DNA of 64,000 nt, from positions 1,054,001-1,118,000 of the forward strand of contig NZ_JACXZA010000001.1 in NCBI RefSeq assembly GCF_014779765.1. Reading direction: 5' to 3'. Shown here one piece after another: positions 53,537-61,707 of this stretch (positions within the stretch are counted from its first letter, which is position 1; each line of letters opens with the position of its first letter). The stretch comes from Paenibacillus terricola. Lineage in GTDB: Bacteria > Bacillota > Bacilli > Paenibacillales > Paenibacillaceae. The position numbers and the translations under genes are program-made. The notes below the pieces were generated by a model that was given only the letters and a program-made list of their open reading frames with translations, was not told where the DNA came from and made no database searches.

Positions 53537-54271
53537 TTAAATATCGTATGATTTACCCTGCTCCACGAAACTCATAAGACCAGTACGTCCGATAAACTGC
53601 TGCATCGTATCCCCGTAATGCATCAACCGCGTGATCGTCTGGATGGATTCCGGCAGTGTCAGCAATTCATCCAGACAGGCATGAACCGTACCCGGGGCAG
53701 TAAGCTGGCAATCGTGAAAAATAGAGCGAACGCCGCGTTCATCCACCAACTGCTGCAGAAGCTCACGGTCAAAAATCATATCTGCGCTATAGAAGAACCG
53801 CTCGTTGATAAGGAATGAGTAACTGAGCCGGCCCTCGATGTGCTCGGTCCGGATCGGTTCAATCACCAGACCGGGCGCAAGCTCGGTTGGTTCACCGACC
53901 GTAAGCTCACGGACTTCGAAGAAGTCCTCTAATGTTTGCAACGACCCTTGGACGAGCCCGCCCTTGAGGGTATGCTCCCACAGCGGTTCACGCAGTGGAG
54001 AGGGGATATATAGAACCGGCTTGCGCTGATGAACGAACAGCATTTGGAACGCAAATTCCTCAAGTCCTCCAACATGATCAGCATGGGTATGGCTAATGAG
54101 AACGGCATCTAAGTCGCCGAACGAGACGCCTAACTTATGTAGTGCGGCTGGTGCGGTAATCCCGCAATCGATGAGCAGCCGAAACCCGTCCGCGTCAATG
54201 ATTGCATTGTTGTTATCGTATACTTTGGCAAACGCACTGCCCGTCCCAATCATCGTAATTGCAGCTGTCAC
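53537..54271 (-). CDS. MBL-fold metallo-hydrolase
   Basis: This metallo-beta-lactamase-fold protein of 244 aa is of the RNase Z/AhpA-like branch. GTG 54271 is chosen because GAGGAGGAATT precedes it and the product starts MTAAITMIGTGSAFAK. Metal ligands appear in LISHTHADHVGGLEE and the later DMIFDREL, with a His in IFHDCQL. The short helical insert and the missing exosite argue against RNase Z itself. The substrate is unknown. Confidence 0.82.
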   Translation of the reverse strand: MTAAITMIGTGSAFAKVYDNNNAIIDADGFRLLIDCGITAPAALHKLGVSFGDLDAVLISHTHADHVGGLEEFAFQMLFVHQRKPVLYIPSPLREPLWEHTLKGGLVQGSLQTLEDFFEVRELTVGEPTELAPGLVIEPIRTEHIEGRLSYSFLINERFFYSADMIFDRELLQQLVDERGVRSIFHDCQLTAPGTVHACLDELLTLPESIQTITRLMHYGDTMQQFIGRTGLMSFVEQGKSYDI

Positions 54272-54450
54272 TTTTAATTCCTCCTCATCTAACGAAGCGC
54301 CAATACCTACCTTTATCCTACCATGTACGGTTTCCACGATGTATTCTATACGATTGCCTAAAGGATATCAGCCTATTAACAGCTAAGCCCATTCTGGGTA
54401 CGCGTCCGCACCTACCTTCATATGATGGTGATAGATCCGCCATGACTAAG

Positions 54451-54505
54451 AGGTTGTTCTCAAAGCTCGCTGCGAACCGAACTTTGAGAACACGCATTAT
54501 GAAGA
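54451..54505. repeat. GAGGTTGTTC hairpin repeat, copy 2
   Basis: TGTTCTCAAAG (54455-54465) pairs perfectly with CTTTGAGAACA (54482-54492), preceded by AGAGGT and followed by CGCATTATG. It shares flanks and design with 22135-22188. Confidence 0.65.
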
Positions 54506-54524
54506 ACGAAGGTGTTGGACATCT

Positions 54525-54731
54525 ATGAGCAAGGGTAAAGCGAAAGCATCGAAGAAGAAGAAAAAGTCAGCATCGGACCGCAAACAAGCCTTTATGAAGC
54601 TGGTCCTGTCAGACACCTGTGCCGTATGCAAGACGCCTTGCGCACGCGGTACGCAGTATTGGGAGCGGATGCAGGAGCCAGGCGCGATCGGCAAGGGCAT
54701 TCCATGTCCGCTAACCAAAACTTATCATTAA
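54525..54731 (+). CDS. Small Lys-rich protein with Cys motif (68 aa)
   Basis: The protein has a very basic N-terminus (GKAKASKKKKKSASDRKQ) and then a compact part with CAVCKTPCARGTQYW and a last Cys in IPCPLTK. The four Cys could bind zinc. The basic stretch suggests nucleic-acid or ribosome contact. I do not recognise the family. ATG 54525 has AGGTGTTGG upstream. It is monocistronic and stands just after a GAGGTTGTTC repeat. Confidence 0.6.
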   Translation: MSKGKAKASKKKKKSASDRKQAFMKLVLSDTCAVCKTPCARGTQYWERMQEPGAIGKGIPCPLTKTYH

Positions 54732-54756
54732 CAACGGGTAATTAACGGTGGGTTCA

Positions 54757-54848
54757 TTTCCCGGGGAAGCGCGAGTTTCTACAGGTTACGACAGCTTTAT
54801 GAAATTTTATTCATAATCTGTTTTTACAGGCGCAACTTTACCGGGAAA
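54757..54848 (+). ncRNA. Candidate structured RNA leader
   Basis: Nested helices are TTTCCCGG (54757-54764) with CCGGGAAA (54841-54848), GCGC (54769-54772) with GCGC (54830-54833), and CAG-TTATGAA with TTCATAA-CTG inside (about 54791-54820). The joining segment contains GAGTTTCTACAGGTTACGAC. The element ends about 46 bp before the start of the stalk-protein gene. I could not match it to a known riboswitch class, and a purine-type GTTTCTAC match alone is not enough. Confidence 0.4.
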
Positions 54849-54894
54849 GGAGAGTATAACCTTTCATCAGACAGGCGATGGAGGGTATACATCT

Positions 54895-55467
54895 ATGAGG
54901 TTGAGAAAGGTGCTCATTGCACTTATGCTGCTGTCCGTGTGGGGAGGAAGCATGATATTCGCTGATGCTGCCGTACAGAAGGTACGCGTCATTGTGAATG
55001 GCAGTGAACTAGACGATACCGGAGTGCTGGAAGACAACAAGACATACTTGCCGCTTCGTCAAATTGCAAATACGCTGCAGGCGCTCATCGCTTGGGATGA
55101 GAATACGAAGAAAGTAACGGTCTATAAACCGAATGTGCATATGTTCTTGTTTAAGGCGTCCGATAAAGAAGTTACGTTCGGCAACGTGGACAAAAATAAC
55201 CGCGTGTCGTTCATGGTGTTCGCTCAGATCGATAACTTGTTGACCAGCGTTTCTGCGGTTAAAGTCTCGATCTTTGATCCTTACGGCAGCGAGAAGGTCA
55301 TCCAGCAGCAATCGGTTAATGTGACGAAGGATAATTTCTGGTTCCGTACAAGCGATTTCAAATATTTCTTCGACTCCGCAGGCAAATATTCGGTTCGCTT
55401 CTATATGAAGGTTAACGATAACGATGAGTGGCGGCAAGTTTCGGAGAAAATGATTACGGCGCAATAA
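54895..55467 (+). CDS. Copper-amine-oxidase-like stalk domain protein
   Basis: This is a secreted protein of 190 aa with a signal peptide (about residues 1-24, ending MIFADAAV). One copper-amine-oxidase N-terminal-like domain (about 27-80) shows VRVIVNGSELDDTGVL and YLPLRQIANTLQALIAWDE. A beta-rich C-terminal half (about 85-190, VSFMVFAQIDNLLTSVSAV) resembles an Ig-like fold. Its length suggests a small surface or wall protein. ATG 54895 has GGAGGG upstream. A possible structured RNA leader precedes it. Confidence 0.82.
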   Translation: MRLRKVLIALMLLSVWGGSMIFADAAVQKVRVIVNGSELDDTGVLEDNKTYLPLRQIANTLQALIAWDENTKKVTVYKPNVHMFLFKASDKEVTFGNVDKNNRVSFMVFAQIDNLLTSVSAVKVSIFDPYGSEKVIQQQSVNVTKDNFWFRTSDFKYFFDSAGKYSVRFYMKVNDNDEWRQVSEKMITAQ

Positions 55468-55477
55468 GAAAAGGTGA

Positions 55478-55508
55478 CACCGGCTGAGATTATTCGGCCG
55501 GTGTTTTG
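55478..55508 (+). terminator. Terminator of the stalk-protein gene
   Basis: ACACCGGC (55478-55485) and GCCGGTGT (55497-55504) are followed by TTTTG. Confidence 0.75.
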
Positions 55509-55511
55509 CGT

Positions 55512-55568
55512 TTGACCACATGGGTCGAACATGATACGATACGAGGGTATATGCGCCTATAGGCGTAT
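55512..55568 (+). promoter_or_regulatory. Promoter and palindrome before the DUF1292 gene
   Basis: TTGACC (55512-55517), 17 bp and TACGAT (55535-55540) form a fair sigma-A promoter. Downstream lies TATGCGCCTATAGGCGTAT (55550-55568), a 19-bp palindrome with one asymmetric pair, placed in the 5' untranslated region about 25 bp before the start. Confidence 0.6.
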
Positions 55569-55593
55569 TAATGAGCGAAATGGGGTAAAACAT

Positions 55594-55905
55594 ATGAGCG
55601 AACATGAACATGTACATGGCGATGATTGCGGCTGCGGCCACGATCATGAACATGAAGAGCATGTATTTGTAATGACGGATGAAGACGGTACAGAGCGTGA
55701 GATGGTAATGGTCTACACGTTTGAATCCGAAGAGCAAGTATACGCTGTTCTGATCGACCGCAACAATCCAGAAGAAGACGGTCTCATCTTCCGTATCGAA
55801 GAAGAGAACGAAGAAGCGTTCCTCGTAGGCATCGAAGATGATGCTGAATGGGATCGCGTTACGAAAGTATACGAAGAAATTGCTGCTGCAGAGAACAGCA
55901 AGTAA
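55594..55905 (+). CDS. DUF1292 family protein with His-rich head
   Basis: This 103-aa acidic protein belongs to the DUF1292 (YrzB) family of Firmicutes, function unknown. Family features are FVMTDEDGTEREMVMVYTFE and EDGLIFRIEEENEEAFLVGI. The N-terminus MSEHEHVHGDDCGCGHDHEH is rich in His and Cys and could bind metal, an extension I do not expect in the short family core. ATG 55594 is preceded by a weak TGGGGT site. An inverted modular repeat begins right after the stop. Confidence 0.85.
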   Translation: MSEHEHVHGDDCGCGHDHEHEEHVFVMTDEDGTEREMVMVYTFESEEQVYAVLIDRNNPEEDGLIFRIEEENEEAFLVGIEDDAEWDRVTKVYEEIAAAENSK

Positions 55906-55907
55906 GA

Positions 55908-56061
55908 TTTCTACCCGCCTAAATCCTCCCTGCAAGGGAGGACCCCATGGGACTACCGTCCCCTGGACCCCGGAAAGGGCTGGTGGCAAGACGATTGCGT
56001 AGTCTAGTTACTGCGTGATGAGAGACGCGTGCCCCTTGTGTGGCACAACTTTCGTTCGAGC
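55908..56061 (-). repeat. Modular intergenic repeat, copy 5 (inverted)
   Basis: Read on the minus strand it starts GCTCGAACGAAAGTTGTGCC, has a GGGGTCCAGGGGACGG segment and the CCTCCCTTGCAGGGAGG hairpin, and ends TTAGGCGGGTAGAAATC. It abuts the DUF1292 stop codon and lies before the terminator at 56077. Confidence 0.8.
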
Positions 56062-56076
56062 TTTCTAGTAAGAAGA

Positions 56077-56109
56077 CATGCCTGCAGCTTATGCTGCAGG
56101 CATTTTTTG
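56077..56109 (+). terminator. Terminator beyond the inverted repeat
   Basis: ATGCCTGCAGC and GCTGCAGGCAT form an 11-bp stem with a TTAT loop, then TTTTTTG. It probably ends DUF1292 transcription after the repeat. Confidence 0.85.
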
Positions 56110-56174
56110 TCCATATAAGAAATTTGATTGGAATTAAGAAAGATGGATTGTATAAACGCTGTCTGCGAAATCCC

Positions 56175-56609
56175 TCATTTACGAGGATTGAAATACATAA
56201 CCCGTCCGTTGAACAGCGTAAGTTCGGCTTTCAACCGCTGTGCGATGAACCGGCACAATTCAGTCGCTTTGCCCTTATCGCCATGGGTAGCGCCATCGGG
56301 GAGGACGATTTGCACGGTTGGACAACTCTCTTCGGCTTGCTCATTCGCTGCCGTTGCGCTTAATGCGATGTGTCGATAACGGGAAGCATTGCCTCGTAGG
56401 TACAGCCATGCCGGTTCACTGCCTGACGGTTTAACAACCTTCTCAACCGTGTAAGGAAATGCTGCCTCTTCATATTCCCAATTCAACTGATGACCGGTTC
56501 GTTTCAGCGCATCCTGATACAGCTCAAGCGACTGCTCCAGCTCTTCCAATGTGATGCCCGACGGAGCGGCTGAGCCTTGAACTAACCGAATGTAAGCGTG
56601 ATTTCCCAT
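56175..56609 (-). CDS. DUF1885 family protein
   Basis: This 144-aa protein starts MGNHAYIRLVQGSAAPSGIT, typical of the DUF1885 family of spore formers, function unknown. ATG 56609 has AGGAGGTG upstream. Frames further up run through the terminator of the next gene and are not used. The middle part carries WEYEEAAFPYTVEKV and the end FIAQRLKAELTLFNGRVMYF. It lies downstream of speA with a terminator between them. Confidence 0.78.
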   Translation of the reverse strand: MGNHAYIRLVQGSAAPSGITLEELEQSLELYQDALKRTGHQLNWEYEEAAFPYTVEKVVKPSGSEPAWLYLRGNASRYRHIALSATAANEQAEESCPTVQIVLPDGATHGDKGKATELCRFIAQRLKAELTLFNGRVMYFNPRK

Positions 56610-56678
56610 CTGCGCACACCTCCTATACGCATCATAGCATGGCCAGGGAAAAGCTGACAATGACTGCGATGCGTCATG

Positions 56679-56730
56679 CAAAAAAGCCGTCCGACATAGC
56701 GCGCTGAACGCGGCTAATGCAGAACGGCTT
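56679..56730 (-). terminator. Terminator of the arginine decarboxylase gene
   Basis: On the minus strand AAGCCGT (56730-56724) pairs with ACGGCTT (56690-56684) around a GC-rich middle, followed by TTTTGC. Confidence 0.75.
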
Positions 56731-56754
56731 ATCATCAATAAACCTCAATTTAAC

Positions 56755-58224
56755 TTAGAAAATCGCCTCTTCGTCAGCGATTACTTTCACGAATTGAATC
56801 GTACGGTCTTCCGGACCTTTGACCGGCAGTCCGACTTCCACGTGATCAACGATATAATCGATGTTCTCCTGCGAGATGACTTCACCCGGCAGAAGGATCG
56901 GAATGCCTGGCGGATAAACATAAATAAATTCTGCAATGATGCGTCCTGCCGATTCCTTGAACGGAATAACTTCCGTATCCTCGTAGAACGCGTCGCGCGG
57001 CGTGAGAGCCAGATGCGGAATCTCCGGGATTTTGACCACAAGTTCCTTCACTTCGCCCTTCGAATGGAATTCGTCGGACATCGTGCGCAGCGCATGAATC
57101 AGCTTTTCTGCCGTTTCTTGGGTATCTCCAGTCGTAATCAGGCACAAAATGTTATACATATCGCTCATCTCGACTTCGAGATTGTAGCGGTCGCGCAGCC
57201 AGTTCTCTGCTTCGTAGCCCGTAATGCCGAGATGGCGGACATGGATCGTTACTTTGGTCGGATCATAGTCATACGTCGCTTCTCCGCCCAAGATGTCCTC
57301 GCCGAAGGAGTACAGGTCTTTAATCGTATTAACTTCTGCCCGAACATATTGGGCAAGCTCAATCGCGCGTTCGGCCATTTCATGTCCGTTGAGAGCCAGA
57401 TGACGGCGAGACGTATCAAGCGATGCGAGCAAAATATACGACGTTGACGTCGTCGTCAGCATACTGATAATCGTCTGAATGCGAGTTGGATTGACGCGCC
57501 CGGCACGAACGTTAAGGACAGAGCTCTGCGTCATCGAACCGCCCAGCTTGTGAACGCTTGTTGCCGCCATATCGGCGCCAGCCTGCATCGCGGACATAGG
57601 CAGCTTCTCGTGGAAGTGGATGAGCACGCCATGCGCTTCGTCTACGAGTACGGGTACATCATAACTGTGAACCAGCTCGACGATTTCTTTCAGGTTGGCA
57701 CAGATGCCGTAGTAAGTCGGGTTAATGACGAGCACGGCTTTGGCATCCGGATGTTTGTCCAGCGCGCGGCGGACGGAGCGGGTCGTAATGCCGTGGTCGA
57801 TCCCGAGATTGCCGTCACGGGCAGGCGATATGAATACAGGGCGAGCGCCGGACAAGATGATCGCAGCCATAACCGATTTATGTACGTTGCGCGGAACGAT
57901 AATTTTCTCGCCGGGGCCGCACACCGACATAATCATGGTCATAATGGCATTGCTTGTACCTTGGACGGAAAAAAAGGTATAATCGGCTCCGAAGGCATCT
58001 GCTGCCAATTTTTGCGATTGTTCGATAACGCCTGTCGGTTGATGCAAATCGTCCAGTGGTGCGATATTGATTAAGTCGATTGATAGCGCATTATCACCGA
58101 TAAATTCCCGGAACTCAGGGTCGCTGCCCATGCCTTTCTTGTGTCCGGGGATATGGAATTGTAAAGGATTTTGCTCCGCATGGCGGCGAAGCGCACTGAA
58201 GAGCGGAGTCTTGTTATGATCCAT
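56755..58224 (-). CDS. speA: Arginine decarboxylase (Orn/Lys/Arg decarboxylase class I)
   Basis: SpeA makes agmatine, the first step of spermidine synthesis in Bacillus. The 489-aa protein starts MDHNKTPLFSALRRHAEQNP, in register with the B. subtilis enzyme. ATG 58245, seven codons upstream, is possible. The PLP region shows VLVDEAHGVLIHFHEKLP and the Lys in TSVHKLGGSMTQSS, then MLTTTSTSYILLASLD. The C-terminal domain carries TPRDAFYEDTEVIPFKES. A related protein in this family (YaaO) acts on other substrates, so arginine is the likely but unproven one. Confidence 0.88.
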   Translation of the reverse strand: MDHNKTPLFSALRRHAEQNPLQFHIPGHKKGMGSDPEFREFIGDNALSIDLINIAPLDDLHQPTGVIEQSQKLAADAFGADYTFFSVQGTSNAIMTMIMSVCGPGEKIIVPRNVHKSVMAAIILSGARPVFISPARDGNLGIDHGITTRSVRRALDKHPDAKAVLVINPTYYGICANLKEIVELVHSYDVPVLVDEAHGVLIHFHEKLPMSAMQAGADMAATSVHKLGGSMTQSSVLNVRAGRVNPTRIQTIISMLTTTSTSYILLASLDTSRRHLALNGHEMAERAIELAQYVRAEVNTIKDLYSFGEDILGGEATYDYDPTKVTIHVRHLGITGYEAENWLRDRYNLEVEMSDMYNILCLITTGDTQETAEKLIHALRTMSDEFHSKGEVKELVVKIPEIPHLALTPRDAFYEDTEVIPFKESAGRIIAEFIYVYPPGIPILLPGEVISQENIDYIVDHVEVGLPVKGPEDRTIQFVKVIADEEAIF

Positions 58225-58372
58225 CGCTTCATCCCAGCCTTTCATCTAGCCTCGTAGTTACAAACAAAGTTGAGTATAGCAAAAACAGGGGGGAATGCAA
58301 GCAAGTTTTTGGCCGAAGGCCATCCGTTGTCTGCCTTGCATCTTGAACTGCGAATTAGGAAAGGAGCAGCAC

Positions 58373-59632
58373 ATGTCAACAATTAGTACCGCTATTGCAG
58401 GAAGAAGAGTACTCACTTCCCCATTTGTCATCCAATTGCTTATTATTATGTTCTTTGTTGAGTTTGTAAAAGGCGCGCTAATGGTTTCCATTCTGCCGGT
58501 CTACATGGGCACGGTACTTGGATTATCTGCTTATGCCGTCGGATGGGCGCTAGCCCTTCAATATATAGGAGATAATGCGTTCCGCAGTCCGCTTGGCTGG
58601 ATTATCGATCGCGTTGGCTATCGAGCCGTCATGCTGACAGGCGTACTGTTAACATTCGCCGCTGTCGTCATCGTTGCCGTCACCGATGATATGCCATGGA
58701 TCATTTGCGCTTGTCTGTTGATTGGCGTCGGTACTTCTCCGTTATGGCCTTGTGTCATTACAGGAACGACGGCGGTTGCAGGCACGGAGGCTAGCGGCAC
58801 GATCATGAGTGTCGTCTATATGGCTTGGCTTATTGGCGTTGGAGCGGGGCCTATCGTCATTAATTTCTTCATTTCTCACTCCTATGAATTGTCGTTCAAA
58901 ATATTAATCGCGCTAATGGTTATCGCAACGCTGGTGACGATATTCCTGCCGGGTCGGAAGCAATCTAGGGCGATCGAAGGTCGGGAAGAGTCAGCTGCCG
59001 TAGAGCATGATCATAAGAGTCGGCCTATGATGGAACGTATCCGTACGTATTTGGCTAAGGTCAGCAGCTCTATGCATGCAAGCAAACTGCTGTATCCGGC
59101 AATGTTCATGCAGAATTTCGCGCTGGGTCTTCTTGTGCCGGTATTGACTCTTTATGCGCGGACGGTACTTCACTTGGAGCCAGAACAGTACAGTATGTAC
59201 ATGCTGGCTGGTGGAGCTTTTACCGTAATCGGATTGATTCCGGTCGGTAAAGCAGTCGATAAATACGGGACGCGGTGGTTTCTGCACCTCGGCTTCCCGG
59301 CTGCTGCTATTTCGCTTACGCTGCTTGGTTATACGCGTGACCTATTGCTCGTACTGCCGATCGTCGCACTCGTTGGCTTAAGCTATGCGTTCATTATACC
59401 GTCCTGGAATGCCTTAATTGCTGAAGCGATTCCGAAGGAAGAACGGGGTGCCGTGTGGGGCTTCTTCTTAACGATTGAAGGAGCAGGCATGGTGTTCGGT
59501 TCGATCTTATCGGGCAAAATGTGGGATACATACGGTCCGCATTCGCCGTTTCTTGTTAGCGGCGTCGTGCTGATCTCGCTGTTCGTTCTTCATTTGTTCA
59601 TCACACGCAAGTCAGCGGTTATGGTACGATAG
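58373..59632 (+). CDS. MFS transporter
   Basis: This major-facilitator protein has 419 aa and about 12 spans. ATG 58373 follows AAAGGAG. Upstream in-frame codons would cover the speA-side leader. The loop 2-3 motif reads GWIIDRVGYRAVM, a form of the GxLxDRxGRR signature, and the second half repeats it as GKAVDKYGTRWFL. A hydrophilic central loop holds REESAAVEHDHKSR. The substrate is unknown. It precedes a second MFS gene by 21 bp, so the two are probably co-transcribed. Confidence 0.85.
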   Translation: MSTISTAIAGRRVLTSPFVIQLLIIMFFVEFVKGALMVSILPVYMGTVLGLSAYAVGWALALQYIGDNAFRSPLGWIIDRVGYRAVMLTGVLLTFAAVVIVAVTDDMPWIICACLLIGVGTSPLWPCVITGTTAVAGTEASGTIMSVVYMAWLIGVGAGPIVINFFISHSYELSFKILIALMVIATLVTIFLPGRKQSRAIEGREESAAVEHDHKSRPMMERIRTYLAKVSSSMHASKLLYPAMFMQNFALGLLVPVLTLYARTVLHLEPEQYSMYMLAGGAFTVIGLIPVGKAVDKYGTRWFLHLGFPAAAISLTLLGYTRDLLLVLPIVALVGLSYAFIIPSWNALIAEAIPKEERGAVWGFFLTIEGAGMVFGSILSGKMWDTYGPHSPFLVSGVVLISLFVLHLFITRKSAVMVR

Positions 59633-59653
59633 GCAGATGGAGGGATTAACCAA

Positions 59654-60844
59654 ATGAAAGACAAACGTCTGCTAATCGTTATGGCAACACTTATGATTAC
59701 GTTCGTCGGCTTCGGCATCATTATACCGGTAATGCCGGAGCTCATTCTGGCGACCAACACAGGCTCTGCCGAATTGCATACCGGTCTGATGCTTGCCATC
59801 TATTCCGCTGTCTCGTTCGTGTTGTCTCCAATGTGGGGCGGCTTGTCCGATCGTATCGGACGGCGACCGGTTATTCTAACAGGCGTGCTCGGCTTTGCAG
59901 CCAGCTTCCTATTGTTTGGTCTTGCGGCAGGCAACTTGCCGCTTATGTATGCGTCACGCGTCCTTGGCGGCTTGTTCTCGGGTGCGGTTACATCTGTTAT
60001 CGTCGCTTATGTGGCGGACATCACACCCCCTGAACAACGGACCAAAGGGATGGGACTTGTCGGCATGTCGATCGGTCTTGGTTTTACAATTGGTCCTGGT
60101 TTCGGCGGATTGCTCAGCCAAGTGTCGCTGGAGACACCATTCTATGTCGCTGCCGGTCTATCGACCGTAACTTTCCTGCTCGCATGGGCGAAGCTCGGCG
60201 AATCGCTTGCGCCGGAGCGCCGCCGCTCATCGAGTGAGCGCAACCCATCCCGATGGACGGCATTTACGGGACCGCTCAAATATTTGTACATACTCGCGTA
60301 CGTCGTTTCGTTCTCCCTTGCAGGCATGGAAGCAACGCTGCAGTTTTTCGGAATCGAACGGTTTGATGTAACGCCAGGACAGGTCGGCTTCATGTTCTTC
60401 GTGTGCGGAATCGTCGGAGCGCTCATTCAAGGCGGCGTTGTTCGCAGAAGAATCAAGAAAGGCGAGGAACCGAAGTATATTATGCTGGGCCTTATCATCT
60501 CAGCAATCGGTTTCTTCCTGCTCATGTTCTCGCATTCTCTTGTATGGGCAACGGTAGCGCTGGCCGTATTCGGCGTAGGCAATGCGCTCATTCGCCCTTG
60601 CGTCACCTCGCTTATTACACAGAAGACGACGGTTGGACAAGGTGTTGCCTCGGGGCTTAGCTCGTCTATGGACAGCTTGGGACGTATTACTGGCCCGCTG
60701 CTTGGCGCTTTCTTGTTCGGCTTGAATCTGCAGCTGCCATACGTCGTTGGCGGTGTTCTATCGCTGGCAGCGCTCTTGCTGCTTGCACAGTTCAGACGCA
60801 TGGATCGTCAGCCTGCGCATGACCCGCATACGAAGACGGCATAA
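59654..60844 (+). CDS. MFS transporter, TetA/multidrug-like
   Basis: This 396-aa MFS protein with 12 predicted spans begins MKDKRLLIVMATLMITFVGF. The signature GGLSDRIGRRPVILTGV is near perfect between spans 2 and 3. GMGLVGMSIGLGFTIGPGFG resembles motif C of drug/H+ antiporters in span 5. This places it nearer to TetA/NorA-type exporters than its neighbour, though no substrate can be given. ATG 59654 follows GGAGGGATT. A terminator ends the pair. Confidence 0.86.
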   Translation: MKDKRLLIVMATLMITFVGFGIIIPVMPELILATNTGSAELHTGLMLAIYSAVSFVLSPMWGGLSDRIGRRPVILTGVLGFAASFLLFGLAAGNLPLMYASRVLGGLFSGAVTSVIVAYVADITPPEQRTKGMGLVGMSIGLGFTIGPGFGGLLSQVSLETPFYVAAGLSTVTFLLAWAKLGESLAPERRRSSSERNPSRWTAFTGPLKYLYILAYVVSFSLAGMEATLQFFGIERFDVTPGQVGFMFFVCGIVGALIQGGVVRRRIKKGEEPKYIMLGLIISAIGFFLLMFSHSLVWATVALAVFGVGNALIRPCVTSLITQKTTVGQGVASGLSSSMDSLGRITGPLLGAFLFGLNLQLPYVVGGVLSLAALLLLAQFRRMDRQPAHDPHTKTA

Positions 60845-60892
60845 CGGCAGCTTAGGATTACAACATCAAGGTCGAAGCTAGGCTTACCAGAA

Positions 60893-60938
60893 GCCGGCCC
60901 GAAATGTCCCTGCAGCGGACGTTCGGGTCGGTTTTTTG
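60893..60938 (+). terminator. Terminator of the MFS gene pair
   Basis: GCCGGCCCGAA (60893-60903) pairs with TTCGGGTCGGT (60922-60932) around an inner GTCC/GGAC stem, then TTTTTTG. Confidence 0.88.
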
Positions 60939-60971
60939 CATAGGAAAAGTCATACGGGGGAGAGAGTCGCT

Positions 60972-61679
60972 GTGGGGGTAACGATTGTATGGGTAGAGGA
61001 TGAGCAAGCGCTTCTTGAAGAAGGGATTCGATATTTGCAGATGGAGGGCTTCGAAGTCCATGGTGCGGCTAGCTTTGATGAGGCTGTTCAGCACATCGAG
61101 TCGCATCGTCCAAGCCTGCTGCTTGTAGATTGGATGCTGCCAGGTGGCGCAAGCGGCATCGATCTATGTAAGCGTAATGCGAATGAATGGCGTCTTCCTG
61201 TCATTATGCTGACCGCTAAGGGGGACGAGTTCGATAAAGTTCTGGCACTTGAATTAGGAGCCGATGATTACATGGCAAAGCCGTTTAGCCTACGGGAGCT
61301 TACAGCTCGGATTAAGGCTGTCCTTCGCCGAGCGGAGCGCGGTGCTGGGCAAGTGTCCGGCCCCGAAACAAGCAGCGAATCTGCGATTGTTCGTCGGGGT
61401 GAGCTGACGATTGATCCTGATCGTTACGTTGTAGAGAAGAATGGTGTTCCGGTCGATCTGACACGTACGGAATTCATGCTAATCTGGCAGCTTGCGCAGC
61501 ATCCCGGACGCGTATATACAAGAGCTCATCTAATGGAAGCTGCACTTGGTGATGACTATCTGGGCTTCGAACGCACGATCGATTCTCATATTCGCAATGT
61601 TAGACGTAAGTTGGAGGACAATGCAGCAGAGCCGAAATATGTGCTTACGGTCTATGGTGTCGGTTACAAGTTTGGTTAG
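60972..61679 (+). CDS. Response regulator, OmpR family
   Basis: This two-component response regulator has 235 aa. GTG 60972 follows GGGGGAGAG. The receiver domain (about residues 1-115) shows the acid pocket VWVEDEQ, phosphoacceptor Asp53 in LLLVDWMLPGG, and the Lys in YMAKPFSLREL. The winged-helix effector (about 135-230) shows LTRTEFMLIWQLAQHPGRVY and RTIDSHIRNVRRKLE. It lies 28 bp before its kinase gene. The ABC genes after the kinase are probable targets. Confidence 0.92.
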   Translation: MGVTIVWVEDEQALLEEGIRYLQMEGFEVHGAASFDEAVQHIESHRPSLLLVDWMLPGGASGIDLCKRNANEWRLPVIMLTAKGDEFDKVLALELGADDYMAKPFSLRELTARIKAVLRRAERGAGQVSGPETSSESAIVRRGELTIDPDRYVVEKNGVPVDLTRTEFMLIWQLAQHPGRVYTRAHLMEAALGDDYLGFERTIDSHIRNVRRKLEDNAAEPKYVLTVYGVGYKFG

Positions 61680-61707
61680 ACGTCCAGGAGGTGCCCTTAT
61701 TCCTTTG

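Noticed and set aside
54757-54848. Purine riboswitch
   Set aside because: Only GTTTCTAC matches. The three-way junction with its conserved loops and the purine-gene context are missing, so it is kept only as an untyped structure.
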